DNA of 64,000 nucleotides from JANQIO01 sp038746745 (GTDB lineage: Bacteria; Pseudomonadota; Gammaproteobacteria; Pseudomonadales; Halieaceae): NCBI GenBank assembly GCA_038746745.1, contig JBCDKJ010000004.1, positions 37,882-101,881 on the forward strand, read 5' to 3'. The notes under the pieces were generated by a model, which was not told where the DNA came from, did no database searches, and saw only the letters and a list, made by a program, of their open reading frames with translations. Both the position numbers and the translations under genes were made by a program. Shown in pieces: positions 1 through 7,855 of the stretch (positions within the stretch are counted from its first letter, which is position 1; each line of letters begins with the position of its first letter).

Positions 1-1594
1 GCCGATTTTCATACAGCAAATTGAGAACGGCTCTAACATCGCCGGCTTTGTCCAGCGTTGCAGAGAACGCCGACGTTGCCGGGCTGATCAAATCCAGGGT
101 GCCATAGGTCAGGTTGTACCGGTCGAGCGTCGTATTTGCGAGGAACTGAAAGCTGCTGTTCTCGGTATCGTTCAACGAAATCTCCGCCAGTAAAACTTCT
201 ACGAGTACCGAGGGGGCTAGCTCATCCATTTCCTTGATAACTGGAAGAAGCTCAGCCCACTTTTTCCCGGAACCGCGAAAAATTATGGCGTTCCGGTTGC
301 TGTCTACAACAAATTGATTTGGCCTTCGCTGCAGGCCAGCGGTTGCCCCCATAGCCGCTGAGTCGTTCTGCCCGCCAGCAAGATTGCTTCGTAAAGCCTC
401 TTGTGCAATCGCGTCGCCATTCATCAATTCATTCAGCAACTCAACGATATACGACGCTTGTGTGCTGTTTACTTCATAACTAAAAATGCCGTCTTCGACC
501 GCCAGTTGTTGTCTTCGATCAATCTGTCGTGCCCAGTCTTCTACGTGGCTGATTGTTTCCTGGTCTGATGCAAAAGCAATAAGTTGGTTACTACTTTGCA
601 GCGGAATTATGAGGATCGCGCCATCCGGAGGCCGAGTTGATACATCGTAGCCCTCTGAGCCCAGCACACTAACAAGGTCTTTTGCGAGGTCCTTCACCTG
701 CGCATACGCGGGCTCAATGCTCACCGAAAACCGGCCACGCATATGCGGCTGATCCAGCACCTTAATCATCGCCAGCGCCTGTTCTACCACTGCGGACTTG
801 CCTCGTAACAGAATAGAGTTTCTCGCCGGATCTTCTTGAATGGCGACTCCCTGGCCGCTCATACCGATGGTGAGCCAGTTACGTACCTTGTTTGGCTGTA
901 CTGCTTTGAGGGGAACAAACACAAACACAGGTCGTTGGCTGTCCGGCACTTCGGGCAGGGCACGGCCGGATATCAGAATTGGAACATCTGTGCTATCGAC
1001 ATTCCTATCAATATTGAAAACATAAACGCCTTGCTCAACGCGTAGCCGGACTCCGTAGTCAGTTAGCGTGCGCCTTGCGATCACGAACAGGTCCCGGGGG
1101 CTAACGGGCTCGGCCAGTCGCAGGGTGACTAGGTCCGATTGGCTGCGTATCGCACTATCCAGCGAGTAGGGGAGCCCCAGTTGCTCGCCAAACACGACGT
1201 CTATGAAAGCGGGCAGAGGAATGTTGTTGTAAGCGCCTGAAATGTTGTCACCCGTGAGTTCCGGCACAAAGTCCTGGCCCGCCGTGACGGCCATGGTGTT
1301 AAGGCCTGGGAGACTTGCGCCAGGCGTCACGACGGTAGTGTCCTCGACCGCCTCACTGGTTTCACTGCTTGTAGCCGCCTCTGCATCATCGCGATTTGTT
1401 GACTGTCGGCGCTGCGCTGCAGCTTGGCGCGCTGCAGCGTCACCATCGGCTTTATAGAGAGCAGGGGTATCAGTACGATTCACATCTCGCATGACGCCAC
1501 AGCCAGCCAGAGAACCGGCGCACAACACTAACAATACAAGGCGGGCTTTAATGCCTACTTTGAGCCTGTGTCGAATGTGCACTACTTTAAACAC
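1..1594 (-). CDS. gspD: Type II secretion secretin GspD, 3' end cut off by the window
   Basis: Outer-membrane secretin that forms the exit channel of the type II secretion system. The frame is open from a GTG at 1594 (alternative in-frame GTG at 1582) to the window edge, about 530 codons. The N-terminus is a lipoprotein signal: a basic stretch, a hydrophobic run and the lipobox LAGC, so the protein should be lipid-anchored. A low-complexity Ala/Gln/Ser/Thr/Glu segment follows, then N0-N1-N2 type repeats (for example PARNSILLRG and VDSNRNAIIFRG). The sequence reaches VLVEVLLAEISL, the usual entry to the secretin core; the core itself lies outside the window. Its start is 9 bases after the upstream gspC-like stop, so it is the last visible gene of the operon. 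Its identity is secure from motifs and position; the start is less so. Confidence 0.9.
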   Translation of the reverse strand, partial: MFKVVHIRHRLKVGIKARLVLLVLCAGSLAGCGVMRDVNRTDTPALYKADGDAAARQAAAQRRQSTNRDDAEAATSSETSEAVEDTTVVTPGASLPGLNTMAVTAGQDFVPELTGDNISGAYNNIPLPAFIDVVFGEQLGLPYSLDSAIRSQSDLVTLRLAEPVSPRDLFVIARRTLTDYGVRLRVEQGVYVFNIDRNVDSTDVPILISGRALPEVPDSQRPVFVFVPLKAVQPNKVRNWLTIGMSGQGVAIQEDPARNSILLRGKSAVVEQALAMIKVLDQPHMRGRFSVSIEPAYAQVKDLAKDLVSVLGSEGYDVSTRPPDGAILIIPLQSSNQLIAFASDQETISHVEDWARQIDRRQQLAVEDGIFSYEVNSTQASYIVELLNELMNGDAIAQEALRSNLAGGQNDSAAMGATAGLQRRPNQFVVDSNRNAIIFRGSGKKWAELLPVIKEMDELAPSVLVEVLLAEISLNDTENSSFQFLANTTLDRYNLTYGTLDLISPATSAFSATLDKAGDVRAVLNLLYENR

Positions 1595-1603
1595 GTCTAT
1601 TGA

Positions 1604-2155
1604 TCACCAGGCAAAGAGCCTGTACTCCACGGTTTCATCGCTGTTGTCGTTCGCTATCTCAAGGCGCGTATCCGCAATACCTGACACAAACCATTCCTCG
1701 GCAACAACGTCGCCCAAGTTCAATTGGTATAATCCAGCTTCGTTGGGCAAGGATACCATGTCACTCATCAGCGATTCGGGCATTTTTACGGGTTGCAAAA
1801 CGGCAGCCAAACCTGGCGTACGCAAAATGGCAACCAGTTCTAGGTGCCGAAAAACGCCGGGGCGATCTACAAGTGCCACTGCGTCTTCCTCAGGTTCCTC
1901 GGGCGGCGCTTCTAATGGCACAGCCTCAGGCGCTTGACCCCAGACGTCACTGGAGATAAGCACCTGCATCAAGTCCTCGAAAGGCAGCTCTCGATCGGCC
2001 CAGGGCTCACCCAAACCCAATGCCGCTTGCTGCGACTTCTGGCTCCCAAACAGAAAAACGGCAAGCAATCCCAGCAGCAATCCAGCCGCCGACGACGACA
2101 CCAGCCAGCGAATCTCTCGTCGCTGTCCCGCATTTTTTGCAATATCGACCAACAT
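1604..2155 (-). CDS. GspC-like inner-membrane protein of the type II secretion operon
   Basis: 183 aa, between gspM and gspD. It has a short cytoplasmic N-terminus, one membrane segment at about residues 22-37 (SSAAGLLLGLLAVFLFG), an acidic/proline-rich linker (about 75-95), and a C-terminal beta-rich segment of about 85 residues containing LYQLNLGDVV. That arrangement (single TM, linker, HR-like domain with a GD turn) is what GspC uses to contact the secretin. No PDZ or coiled-coil domain is present, and similarity is too weak to be sure. It could instead be a GspN-like or lineage-specific component. Its place immediately before gspD supports a role linking the inner-membrane platform to the secretin. 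Confidence 0.5.
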   Translation of the reverse strand: MLVDIAKNAGQRREIRWLVSSSAAGLLLGLLAVFLFGSQKSQQAALGLGEPWADRELPFEDLMQVLISSDVWGQAPEAVPLEAPPEEPEEDAVALVDRPGVFRHLELVAILRTPGLAAVLQPVKMPESLMSDMVSLPNEAGLYQLNLGDVVAEEWFVSGIADTRLEIANDNSDETVEYRLFAW

Positions 2156-2162
2156 GAGGCGG

Positions 2163-2762
2163 CTACCGCTCGATTAGGAAGTGTGCTGCTAGCTGCACGT
2201 TCAACCGGTTGCCCCGCGGAGGCGAGAATGACAGCCGCTCAACCACCACGACACGCTGCGAGCTTGTTATTAGCCCAATCACGCGACGCGCGTTTTCCGG
2301 CGTTGCTATGCCAGTGAATTCAGCCTCCAGCCGCCACACGGGGCTGGTCACGCCAGGCACCGGCCGCAGGTCAGAGAGGTCAAGCCTCAGGCCCTCTATC
2401 TCCGCAATGCCCGCAACCCGGCGCAGCCAGGATTGAAATTCTGCGCCCGCTAGACCTTCACTGCTAGCAAGCCACATACGTTCACGAAGCTTCGCCTGTG
2501 TATCACGCTCCTGCGCAAGGTACCCTGCGAAGTCGGCGTCCTCGCTCTCAGCAAGCGCAGTTAGCTTCGCTTCGCGCAACGCAAGCCTCTCATAATCATC
2601 TAAAGCAGCAAGCCGCGTATCGTCCGCGGCGAGTATGAGGTACAGCAGAAACACCACGACCACCCCAAACAGCAGCCAACGCAGACGAGGGTTGGCCGCC
2701 CACTGCCTGCGAAACTCAGCCGCCGCCGGTATTTGATGGATAAGAGAGTTCGAACTGCTCAC
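2163..2762 (-). CDS. gspM: Type II secretion protein GspM
   Basis: 199 aa inner-membrane assembly protein that partners GspL. There is one membrane helix at about residues 28-46 (RWLLFGVVVVFLLYLILA), then a helical region rich in Ala, Glu and Arg, and a C-terminal ferredoxin-like half that ends in a beta strand (LNVQLAAHFLIER). The first four bases overlap the gspL stop (ATGA), implying coupled translation. Length, single N-terminal TM and position after gspL fit GspM; sequence conservation in this family is always low. Confidence 0.75.
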   Translation of the reverse strand: MSSSNSLIHQIPAAAEFRRQWAANPRLRWLLFGVVVVFLLYLILAADDTRLAALDDYERLALREAKLTALAESEDADFAGYLAQERDTQAKLRERMWLASSEGLAGAEFQSWLRRVAGIAEIEGLRLDLSDLRPVPGVTSPVWRLEAEFTGIATPENARRVIGLITSSQRVVVVERLSFSPPRGNRLNVQLAAHFLIER

Positions 2763-3811
2763 AGCACGCCTGCAATATTGATAGAAATGTCATATTCATT
2801 GGGCCTGAGGCCAGGTTCAATACGTGCGCCTGCGAACAGGTCCCCGGACTCCAGTCGCGTAACCACCTCTTTTGTATCGAGATCCGACTTGCTCAGGGTC
2901 ACCTGCAGCCCTCCTCGCTGGTACTCCCATTCCACGAGATCATACTGCTGTCCCTCCATTAAGCGGGTGAATTCAGCAACGACCTCTAGATGTGTATACG
3001 CTGGACGTAAACCAGCCCATTCCTGATTAACGGTCCGCAAACGCTCGGCCTCCAGTCGATACTGGAGTCTCTCGCCCAGCGCTTCCTGCAGGGCTAAAAC
3101 GTTGTCTCCAGCGAACTGCGTGCGAAGTCCATAGGCAATGGCCATCCCCATCTCAAGGCACAGCAGGAATACCGCCGCCGACGCTACCGCCGTCATAACA
3201 GCGATCTCATCCTCTATCCAGCGCCGCCAACTGAAAGGAGCTTCTGTCCAGGGACGCGGTTGCCAGTCTGGATCTGCAGCCGCATAGTCTATTGCCACAC
3301 CCTGCCCAGACACGCGCTGGAACAGTGCAATCTCACTGTCATCCTCCAGCGTTAGCTGCCAGCGCGACTCTATGAGCGCCCCCCCCTGCCAGAGCTGGAA
3401 GTCATACCCCCTGGCGCAGCGACGGATCACGGCACCCTCTTTCGCCATTGACAGCAGGGCGGACTCAGGAAATATGCGCGCAGTTCGAACATCTGGCGGC
3501 AGTTTAGCGAGCGCAGTTTGCGCTGCACTGTCATCCCACATCCACACAGCCGCAGTGCCATCAGCGCCCGTAGTCAGGTAATACGATGCCGATGCCCAAG
3601 GGCTGCGCTTATTGACTTGCTGCCGCACATAGGGAATTCGCGCTGAGTTGGGGACGCTCTCCAAGTCCAGCACAAAAAACAGACAGTCATCGCGAGGCGC
3701 GATAACATATGAGTCATAAGCCGCCCACTGGATTTCTTGTGGCTGGCTATCCCTTAGCAGGTAGTGTGTCTTTAAAGAGATCGCCTGCGACACTAGCGGC
3801 AGCTTGAACAT
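2759..3811 (-). CDS. gspL: Type II secretion protein GspL
   Basis: About 350 aa. It has a cytoplasmic actin-like N-terminal domain, one membrane helix (AVASAAVFLLCLEMGMAIAY) and a periplasmic ferredoxin-like C-terminus. GspL recruits the GspE ATPase to the membrane and pairs with GspM, the next gene. The start is uncertain. An upstream ATG at 3850 lengthens the protein by 13 residues but lies 104 bases inside gspK. The ATG at 3811 is chosen, still with a 65-base overlap; an in-frame GTG at 3793 is also possible. None has a clear ribosome binding site, so translational coupling to gspK is likely. Confidence 0.75.
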   Translation of the reverse strand: MFKLPLVSQAISLKTHYLLRDSQPQEIQWAAYDSYVIAPRDDCLFFVLDLESVPNSARIPYVRQQVNKRSPWASASYYLTTGADGTAAVWMWDDSAAQTALAKLPPDVRTARIFPESALLSMAKEGAVIRRCARGYDFQLWQGGALIESRWQLTLEDDSEIALFQRVSGQGVAIDYAAADPDWQPRPWTEAPFSWRRWIEDEIAVMTAVASAAVFLLCLEMGMAIAYGLRTQFAGDNVLALQEALGERLQYRLEAERLRTVNQEWAGLRPAYTHLEVVAEFTRLMEGQQYDLVEWEYQRGGLQVTLSKSDLDTKEVVTRLESGDLFAGARIEPGLRPNEYDISINIAGVL

Positions 3812-4790
3812 TGTCGGTTTGTTCTCTGGAACGAGGCCTAAGGTATACATAGTCGGTGAGCAAGGGCCCGAAGTAACCGTCTGGCGTAAGTTCTACGCTC
3901 TCAATGCGCACAAAATTACAGCCGTTACACCCGAGTGTGACACGCAACTGGTCGCTTGAGTAGAAGCGAAACCGGTTTTCCTCCCAGTTTGCAAAGGCAT
4001 TTACCGCATCAGCCACGCTCTCCAGGCTCCGGAATGGGTAGTCATTGCGTGCACTGACAAGCTTTTGCACCTGATCCTCATCCAGGTTTAATAGCAGGCC
4101 CAGCAAAGGCGGCGGCGCAGTATTCACATTCAGTACGTTGGCATAGGTGGGCGCAACCAGCGAAGCAAAGCCGGTGTCCATGAGCCGCTCGCCCCACCCC
4201 AGCACGTCGGCGAGCTCCTGATCGGTGCGGAGAAACCAGTTGCTTGGGCCGGGAAGACTTGCCGCCTGGTACTGGGGACGCTCTGCGCCGTTAAAGCGAC
4301 GTTTTGTATTTCCGTCGATGTAGTCTGCCAAGGCACCAGATAACTCTCTAGCGGTCTGAGAGCTGACCCGGTCTCGCAGCACCTCGAAAAAGAAGGTTTC
4401 AACGCCCGGACTATTCAAGCCCAAAAGGCCAGCCTGGTCCTGAATCTGGAACCATGCGTTGCCAATACCCGCATACAGCGAACCGTCCAGCTTTATTTCA
4501 AAGCCGACAGGAGAGATGTCTGCAACGCCCTCGTCCGTGATGACATTTAGCTGATGCTCCGGTAGCACCGTCAGGCCAGCCAGTGTCGCGCGTCTTGTGC
4601 CCAATAGATAGCGCACGGTAACAGCGGTAGCGTTCATGTCCAGATCCGCCTGCACCCGCAGTTTTATCGCCCGCGCACTGGCGACCTGGTCCTGGACGTA
4701 GCCATGGAATACGGCAGCGAGAATAGACAGTATGGCTATCATCCATACCGTGGTTGCCAGGATGAAACCCTGTTGCTTATTCGTGTCCAT
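3747..4790 (-). CDS. gspK: Type II secretion minor pseudopilin GspK
   Basis: About 347 aa, the largest pseudopilin, expected to cap the pseudopilus tip with GspI and GspJ. The N-terminus has the prepilin-peptidase cleavage site and hydrophobic helix (QGFILATTVWMIAILS). As usual for GspK the glutamate at +5 is absent. A large globular domain follows, with the helical insert typical of the family (LSGALADYIDGN, LNVNTAPPPLLGLLL). The start at 4790 is chosen because it puts a short basic leader (MDTNKQQG) directly before the cleavage site; the frame is open further upstream to 4832. It overlaps gspJ by 14 bases. Confidence 0.88.
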   Translation of the reverse strand: MDTNKQQGFILATTVWMIAILSILAAVFHGYVQDQVASARAIKLRVQADLDMNATAVTVRYLLGTRRATLAGLTVLPEHQLNVITDEGVADISPVGFEIKLDGSLYAGIGNAWFQIQDQAGLLGLNSPGVETFFFEVLRDRVSSQTARELSGALADYIDGNTKRRFNGAERPQYQAASLPGPSNWFLRTDQELADVLGWGERLMDTGFASLVAPTYANVLNVNTAPPPLLGLLLNLDEDQVQKLVSARNDYPFRSLESVADAVNAFANWEENRFRFYSSDQLRVTLGCNGCNFVRIESVELTPDGYFGPLLTDYVYLRPRSREQTDNVQAAASVAGDLFKDTLPAKG

Positions 4791-5382
4791 AGAGGATGAC
4801 ACTATTGGGAATATGTTGGTTGCGGCGTGCATGCACCTGCGCGGTAAGGGTTGCCACTTGATCGGCGGGCTCGCCGCGAAGCACGATTCTCACCGCCCTG
4901 GGGAGCTGTCGTACACCCTCGGTGGACCAAAACTCTGCCCATTCGTCGGCATCATTCAGGTATTGAAAAGATGCATCCGCAACGTTTTCCCAGGTTTTTA
5001 TGGCAATAGGGCTGGCGGGTGGTTGCTCATACATCAGAGTTGCAGTACCGCGTGTATTTTCCAAAGACCAGCGCACTTCACGGGCACGCCCTGGATCGCT
5101 GAGCAGGGGCATGAAGCTGGCACCTCGCAGGCCGCGACGGTCTCCGGTAAAACGCAAGTCGTCCTCGTAGTACGCTACTAATGTGGCTATGGAACTGCGC
5201 CACCAGTGAGAGACCAGCGCAGTGCGTAGCTCAAGATTCTGTCGTTCACGGATGCGCTGATAGTTGCCCATCATGTATCCATAACCCTGAAACAGAACAC
5301 CACTGATCAGGCTGATCAAGGTAAGCACTACAAGCACCTCGAGCAGGGTCAGGCCACCTTGCGCTCTGCTAGAGAAGGTCAT
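4777..5382 (-). CDS. gspJ: Type II secretion minor pseudopilin GspJ
   Basis: About 201 aa. Prepilin-like N-terminus with the site GGLTLLEVLVVLTLIS (Gly before cleavage, Leu at +1, Glu at +5), a hydrophobic helix, then a beta-rich C-terminal domain. With GspI and GspK it makes the tip complex of the pseudopilus. The ATG at 5382 is preferred over 5418 because it gives a normal short leader and a 14-base overlap with gspI, matching the overlap style of the rest of the operon. Confidence 0.87.
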   Translation of the reverse strand: MTFSSRAQGGLTLLEVLVVLTLISLISGVLFQGYGYMMGNYQRIRERQNLELRTALVSHWWRSSIATLVAYYEDDLRFTGDRRGLRGASFMPLLSDPGRAREVRWSLENTRGTATLMYEQPPASPIAIKTWENVADASFQYLNDADEWAEFWSTEGVRQLPRAVRIVLRGEPADQVATLTAQVHARRNQHIPNSVILYGHE

Positions 5383-5800
5383 CTTCGAACTTACGTACGC
5401 GTATATGCTGGGTGACACGTGTTATCCACGTCGCTTGTTCCTGTCCGGGTTCGCCAACGGCAAGGGCGACCTGGTACAAGCTGTGATCGTAGGCGCCAAC
5501 GCCACCGCGGGGCGTTCTGCCTACAGAAACCGGCTCCAGGAGACGCGCCGACCAGCGCAACTGCACGCCTCCTATTCGCATAATGCCGTTGGCATCATCA
5601 GCCAACGGCAAAAGCTGTAGCTGTTCCAGTGCCTCCTGCATAATGTTCTGCGAGGAAACCACCGCCTCAGCCCGCCGCAGTGACCTTAAATCGGTGTTTA
5701 TCAATCCGAAAAGCGAGGCCAGCGCAGAGGCCAGCACGACTAGCGCAACAATAGCCTCAAGCAGCGTGAACCCCTGCTCAGCTGTCGACTTGATCAACAT
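5369..5800 (-). CDS. gspI: Type II secretion minor pseudopilin GspI
   Basis: 143 aa, of usual GspI length. Short leader, cleavage motif QGFTLLEAIVALVVLA with Glu at +5, hydrophobic helix, then a compact domain containing a WSARLLEPV strand. It starts the tip complex with GspJ and GspK. It overlaps the gspH end by 23 bases and the gspJ start by 14. Confidence 0.87.
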   Translation of the reverse strand: MLIKSTAEQGFTLLEAIVALVVLASALASLFGLINTDLRSLRRAEAVVSSQNIMQEALEQLQLLPLADDANGIMRIGGVQLRWSARLLEPVSVGRTPRGGVGAYDHSLYQVALAVGEPGQEQATWITRVTQHIRVRKFEDDLL

Positions 5801-6224
5801 CTGCTATCTGCACTGGCTCGCAGTAGGGGGCTGCGAGCCCGTAGCGCCAGACCGCGCCTGAGTCATGTAAAAGTAAGACGGCACCGCCTGTGCAAAAGCC
5901 ATTAGCCTGATAGCGCAGCGACTCAGAAAACTCTACCGCCCAGTGCTCCGGCACATCAATTATGTGGCCCAGCGAAGACGCAGAATCATCGCTTGCGGCA
6001 ACAACACTTCTACCTGCTGCGCGGGCCTGCAGCGGGAGGGCACGAATGTCACGAAGTAGTGCTTCACGCTCACTGCGCAACACGAGGTTGTCATAGATGA
6101 CAGAAACACGAGGTACTACCACTGTCCCGGCCAGTCCCACAATCACCAGAACCAGCAGAATCTCCAGCAGCGTAAAGCCCTGCGTCGTATTACGAGGCGT
6201 CCGGGGTATAACCAACATCCGCAT
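5778..6224 (-). CDS. gspH: Type II secretion minor pseudopilin GspH
   Basis: About 148 aa. Prepilin motif QGFTLLEILLVLVIVG with Glu at +5, followed by a GspH-type beta-rich domain with the N-terminal segment LRDIRALPLQARAAGR. It is thought to link the major pilin shaft (GspG) to the tip complex. The ATG at 6224 (or 6218) gives a normal basic leader; the longer frame from 6311 would place the cleavage site unusually far in. It overlaps gspG by about 35 bases. Confidence 0.85.
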   Translation of the reverse strand: MRMLVIPRTPRNTTQGFTLLEILLVLVIVGLAGTVVVPRVSVIYDNLVLRSEREALLRDIRALPLQARAAGRSVVAASDDSASSLGHIIDVPEHWAVEFSESLRYQANGFCTGGAVLLLHDSGAVWRYGLAAPYCEPVQIADVDQVDS

Positions 6225-6651
6225 CCAGCCCTTCTCCGCCAGGCTTTCCGTCTGCACCCAGCGAATACAACGTAATATCCTGCAGGCCGCTGGGCTCACG
6301 TGCATACTCATAGGGACGCCCCCAGGGATCCATGGGAACCTCGTCGTCCAGATAGGGCCCCTGCCATTCCGCCGCCGCCCGTTCGCTGCGAGGCTTGCGA
6401 ATCAGCGCCTCAAGACCATCTTCGGTCTCTGGATAATCACCAACGTCAAGCAGATAGGTTTCCAGGCTACCCTTGAGCATTTTGACCTGAGTCTGGGCGA
6501 TCTTCACCTTGGAAGAATCCAGCTTGCCAAACAGCCGCGGGCCGACCAGCCCAGCCAGCATGCCCAGGATCACCAGCACCACCAACAGTTCAATCATCGA
6601 AAAGCCACGTTGATGCAGGCTTGCACACTTTGGCTGAAATCGTTCTTTCAT
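6190..6651 (-). CDS. gspG: Type II secretion major pseudopilin GspG
   Basis: About 153 aa, the main subunit of the pseudopilus. Cleavage motif RGFSMIELLVVLVILG with Glu at +5, and the strongly conserved C-terminal signature of GspG: DPWGRPYEYA followed by LYSLGADGKPGGEGLDADV, which carries the calcium-binding loop. The ATG at 6651 lies 13 bases after gspF; an upstream ATG at 6678 would overlap gspF and lengthen the leader. Confidence 0.93.
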   Translation of the reverse strand: MKERFQPKCASLHQRGFSMIELLVVLVILGMLAGLVGPRLFGKLDSSKVKIAQTQVKMLKGSLETYLLDVGDYPETEDGLEALIRKPRSERAAAEWQGPYLDDEVPMDPWGRPYEYAREPSGLQDITLYSLGADGKPGGEGLDADVGYTPDAS

Positions 6652-6664
6652 CAGTCTATACACC

Positions 6665-7855
6665 TTAAAAAGCAACATCGTTGACGCTGGTAATGGCCAG
6701 GATAACCCCCAGGATCATCACGCCAATAACCGCACCAATAATCAGGATCGCCGCTGGCTCAATTAACGCCAGCAGCTGGGCTGTGCGCGTTTTGCGCGAC
6801 TTTTCACAGATTGCCGACACCGAGCGCATCATCTGTGGCAAGCGTCCTGTTTTTTCGCCCACGCGCACCAGGTTGTAAGCCGTGGGAGACAAGACACGAT
6901 TTTCACGCAATGCATCCGACAGGGAATCGCCGCTGCGCACAGATTGTTCCACGCGCTGTAGCCGCTGACGGCGCAAATCCAACTGCACGCTATTGCGAGC
7001 AAGCTCAAGCGCGGTGACCAGTTCGACGCGATTGTTGAGCAGTGCAGCCATGGAGCTGGACCAGTTGCCGATGTCGCGCTCCTCCAGCCAGCCACCGATC
7101 ACCGGCAGCCTGGCTGCGCCGTTGGTCAGCTTGGCACGAAATTCCGCGCTGCGTAAGCGCACCACCAGCAGGGAGACGGCAGCAGCAAAGGCTGCCAGCA
7201 GATAAGGCCAGTGCTGGTTAAACCAGAGGCCGCCGTTAATGACAAAACTGGCCAACAGCGGCATGTCCTCATTACCTTCCACCAGGTTGGCAAACTTGGG
7301 CACCACGAAGGCGAAGATCAGCACGATGGCCCCAATACCGGAGAACACCAGCACTGCCGGATAAATCAGCGCACTGCGAAATTCATCACGCACACCGGCG
7401 TCGTACTGAAGCTGACTCACCGCCTCACGCAGCGACGCAGCCAATTCACCCGTTGCTTCACCGGTGGAGACCAGTTGCAGAACAACTGAAGGCAACGTGA
7501 GTTCACTGGTGCTGATGGCAGCAGACAGGCTCTCACCGCTCTGCAGGCGCGTGGAGACATGGGTAAAAAAGATGGTAATCGTCGGGTGATACTCACCCTG
7601 CTGCAGCGCCTCTACGGATTCCGCAATACCGACACCTGATTCCAGCAAAGTACAGAATTCATCCAGCGCCTGAATAATGTCGTCTTGCCGTAGCCGCCGC
7701 CGTCCCGCATTGGCGCGTTCACGGGCGGCGGAGAATTCAAAGGGCGACACGCCCTGAGCTTCCAGAACGCGCTGAGCCTCACGCTGGCTGGCGGCATCAA
7801 TCAAACCACTGACCAGCTCCCCATCACGGGTGAAGGCCTGATAGCTGAACTTCAT
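6665..7855 (-). CDS. gspF: Type II secretion inner-membrane platform protein GspF
   Basis: 396 aa polytopic inner-membrane protein, of normal GspF length. Two cytoplasmic T2SSF repeats are visible (LDEFCTLLESGVGIAESVEAL and SMAALLNNRVELVTALELAR). Membrane segments follow each (AVLVFSGIGAIVLIFAFVVP, WPYLLAAFAAAVSLLVV, and a C-terminal ILIIGAVIGVMILGVILAI). GspF couples ATP hydrolysis by GspE to pseudopilus extension. Its ATG shares one base with the gspE stop (TGATG), so the two are translated in a coupled way. Confidence 0.93.
   Translation of the reverse strand: MKFSYQAFTRDGELVSGLIDAASQREAQRVLEAQGVSPFEFSAARERANAGRRRLRQDDIIQALDEFCTLLESGVGIAESVEALQQGEYHPTITIFFTHVSTRLQSGESLSAAISTSELTLPSVVLQLVSTGEATGELAASLREAVSQLQYDAGVRDEFRSALIYPAVLVFSGIGAIVLIFAFVVPKFANLVEGNEDMPLLASFVINGGLWFNQHWPYLLAAFAAAVSLLVVRLRSAEFRAKLTNGAARLPVIGGWLEERDIGNWSSSMAALLNNRVELVTALELARNSVQLDLRRQRLQRVEQSVRSGDSLSDALRENRVLSPTAYNLVRVGEKTGRLPQMMRSVSAICEKSRKTRTAQLLALIEPAAILIIGAVIGVMILGVILAITSVNDVAF

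Noticed and set aside
1604..2155. Calling this gene gspC outright
   Set aside because: Single TM and HR-like tail fit, but the PDZ/coiled-coil part is absent and similarity is too weak for a firm name.
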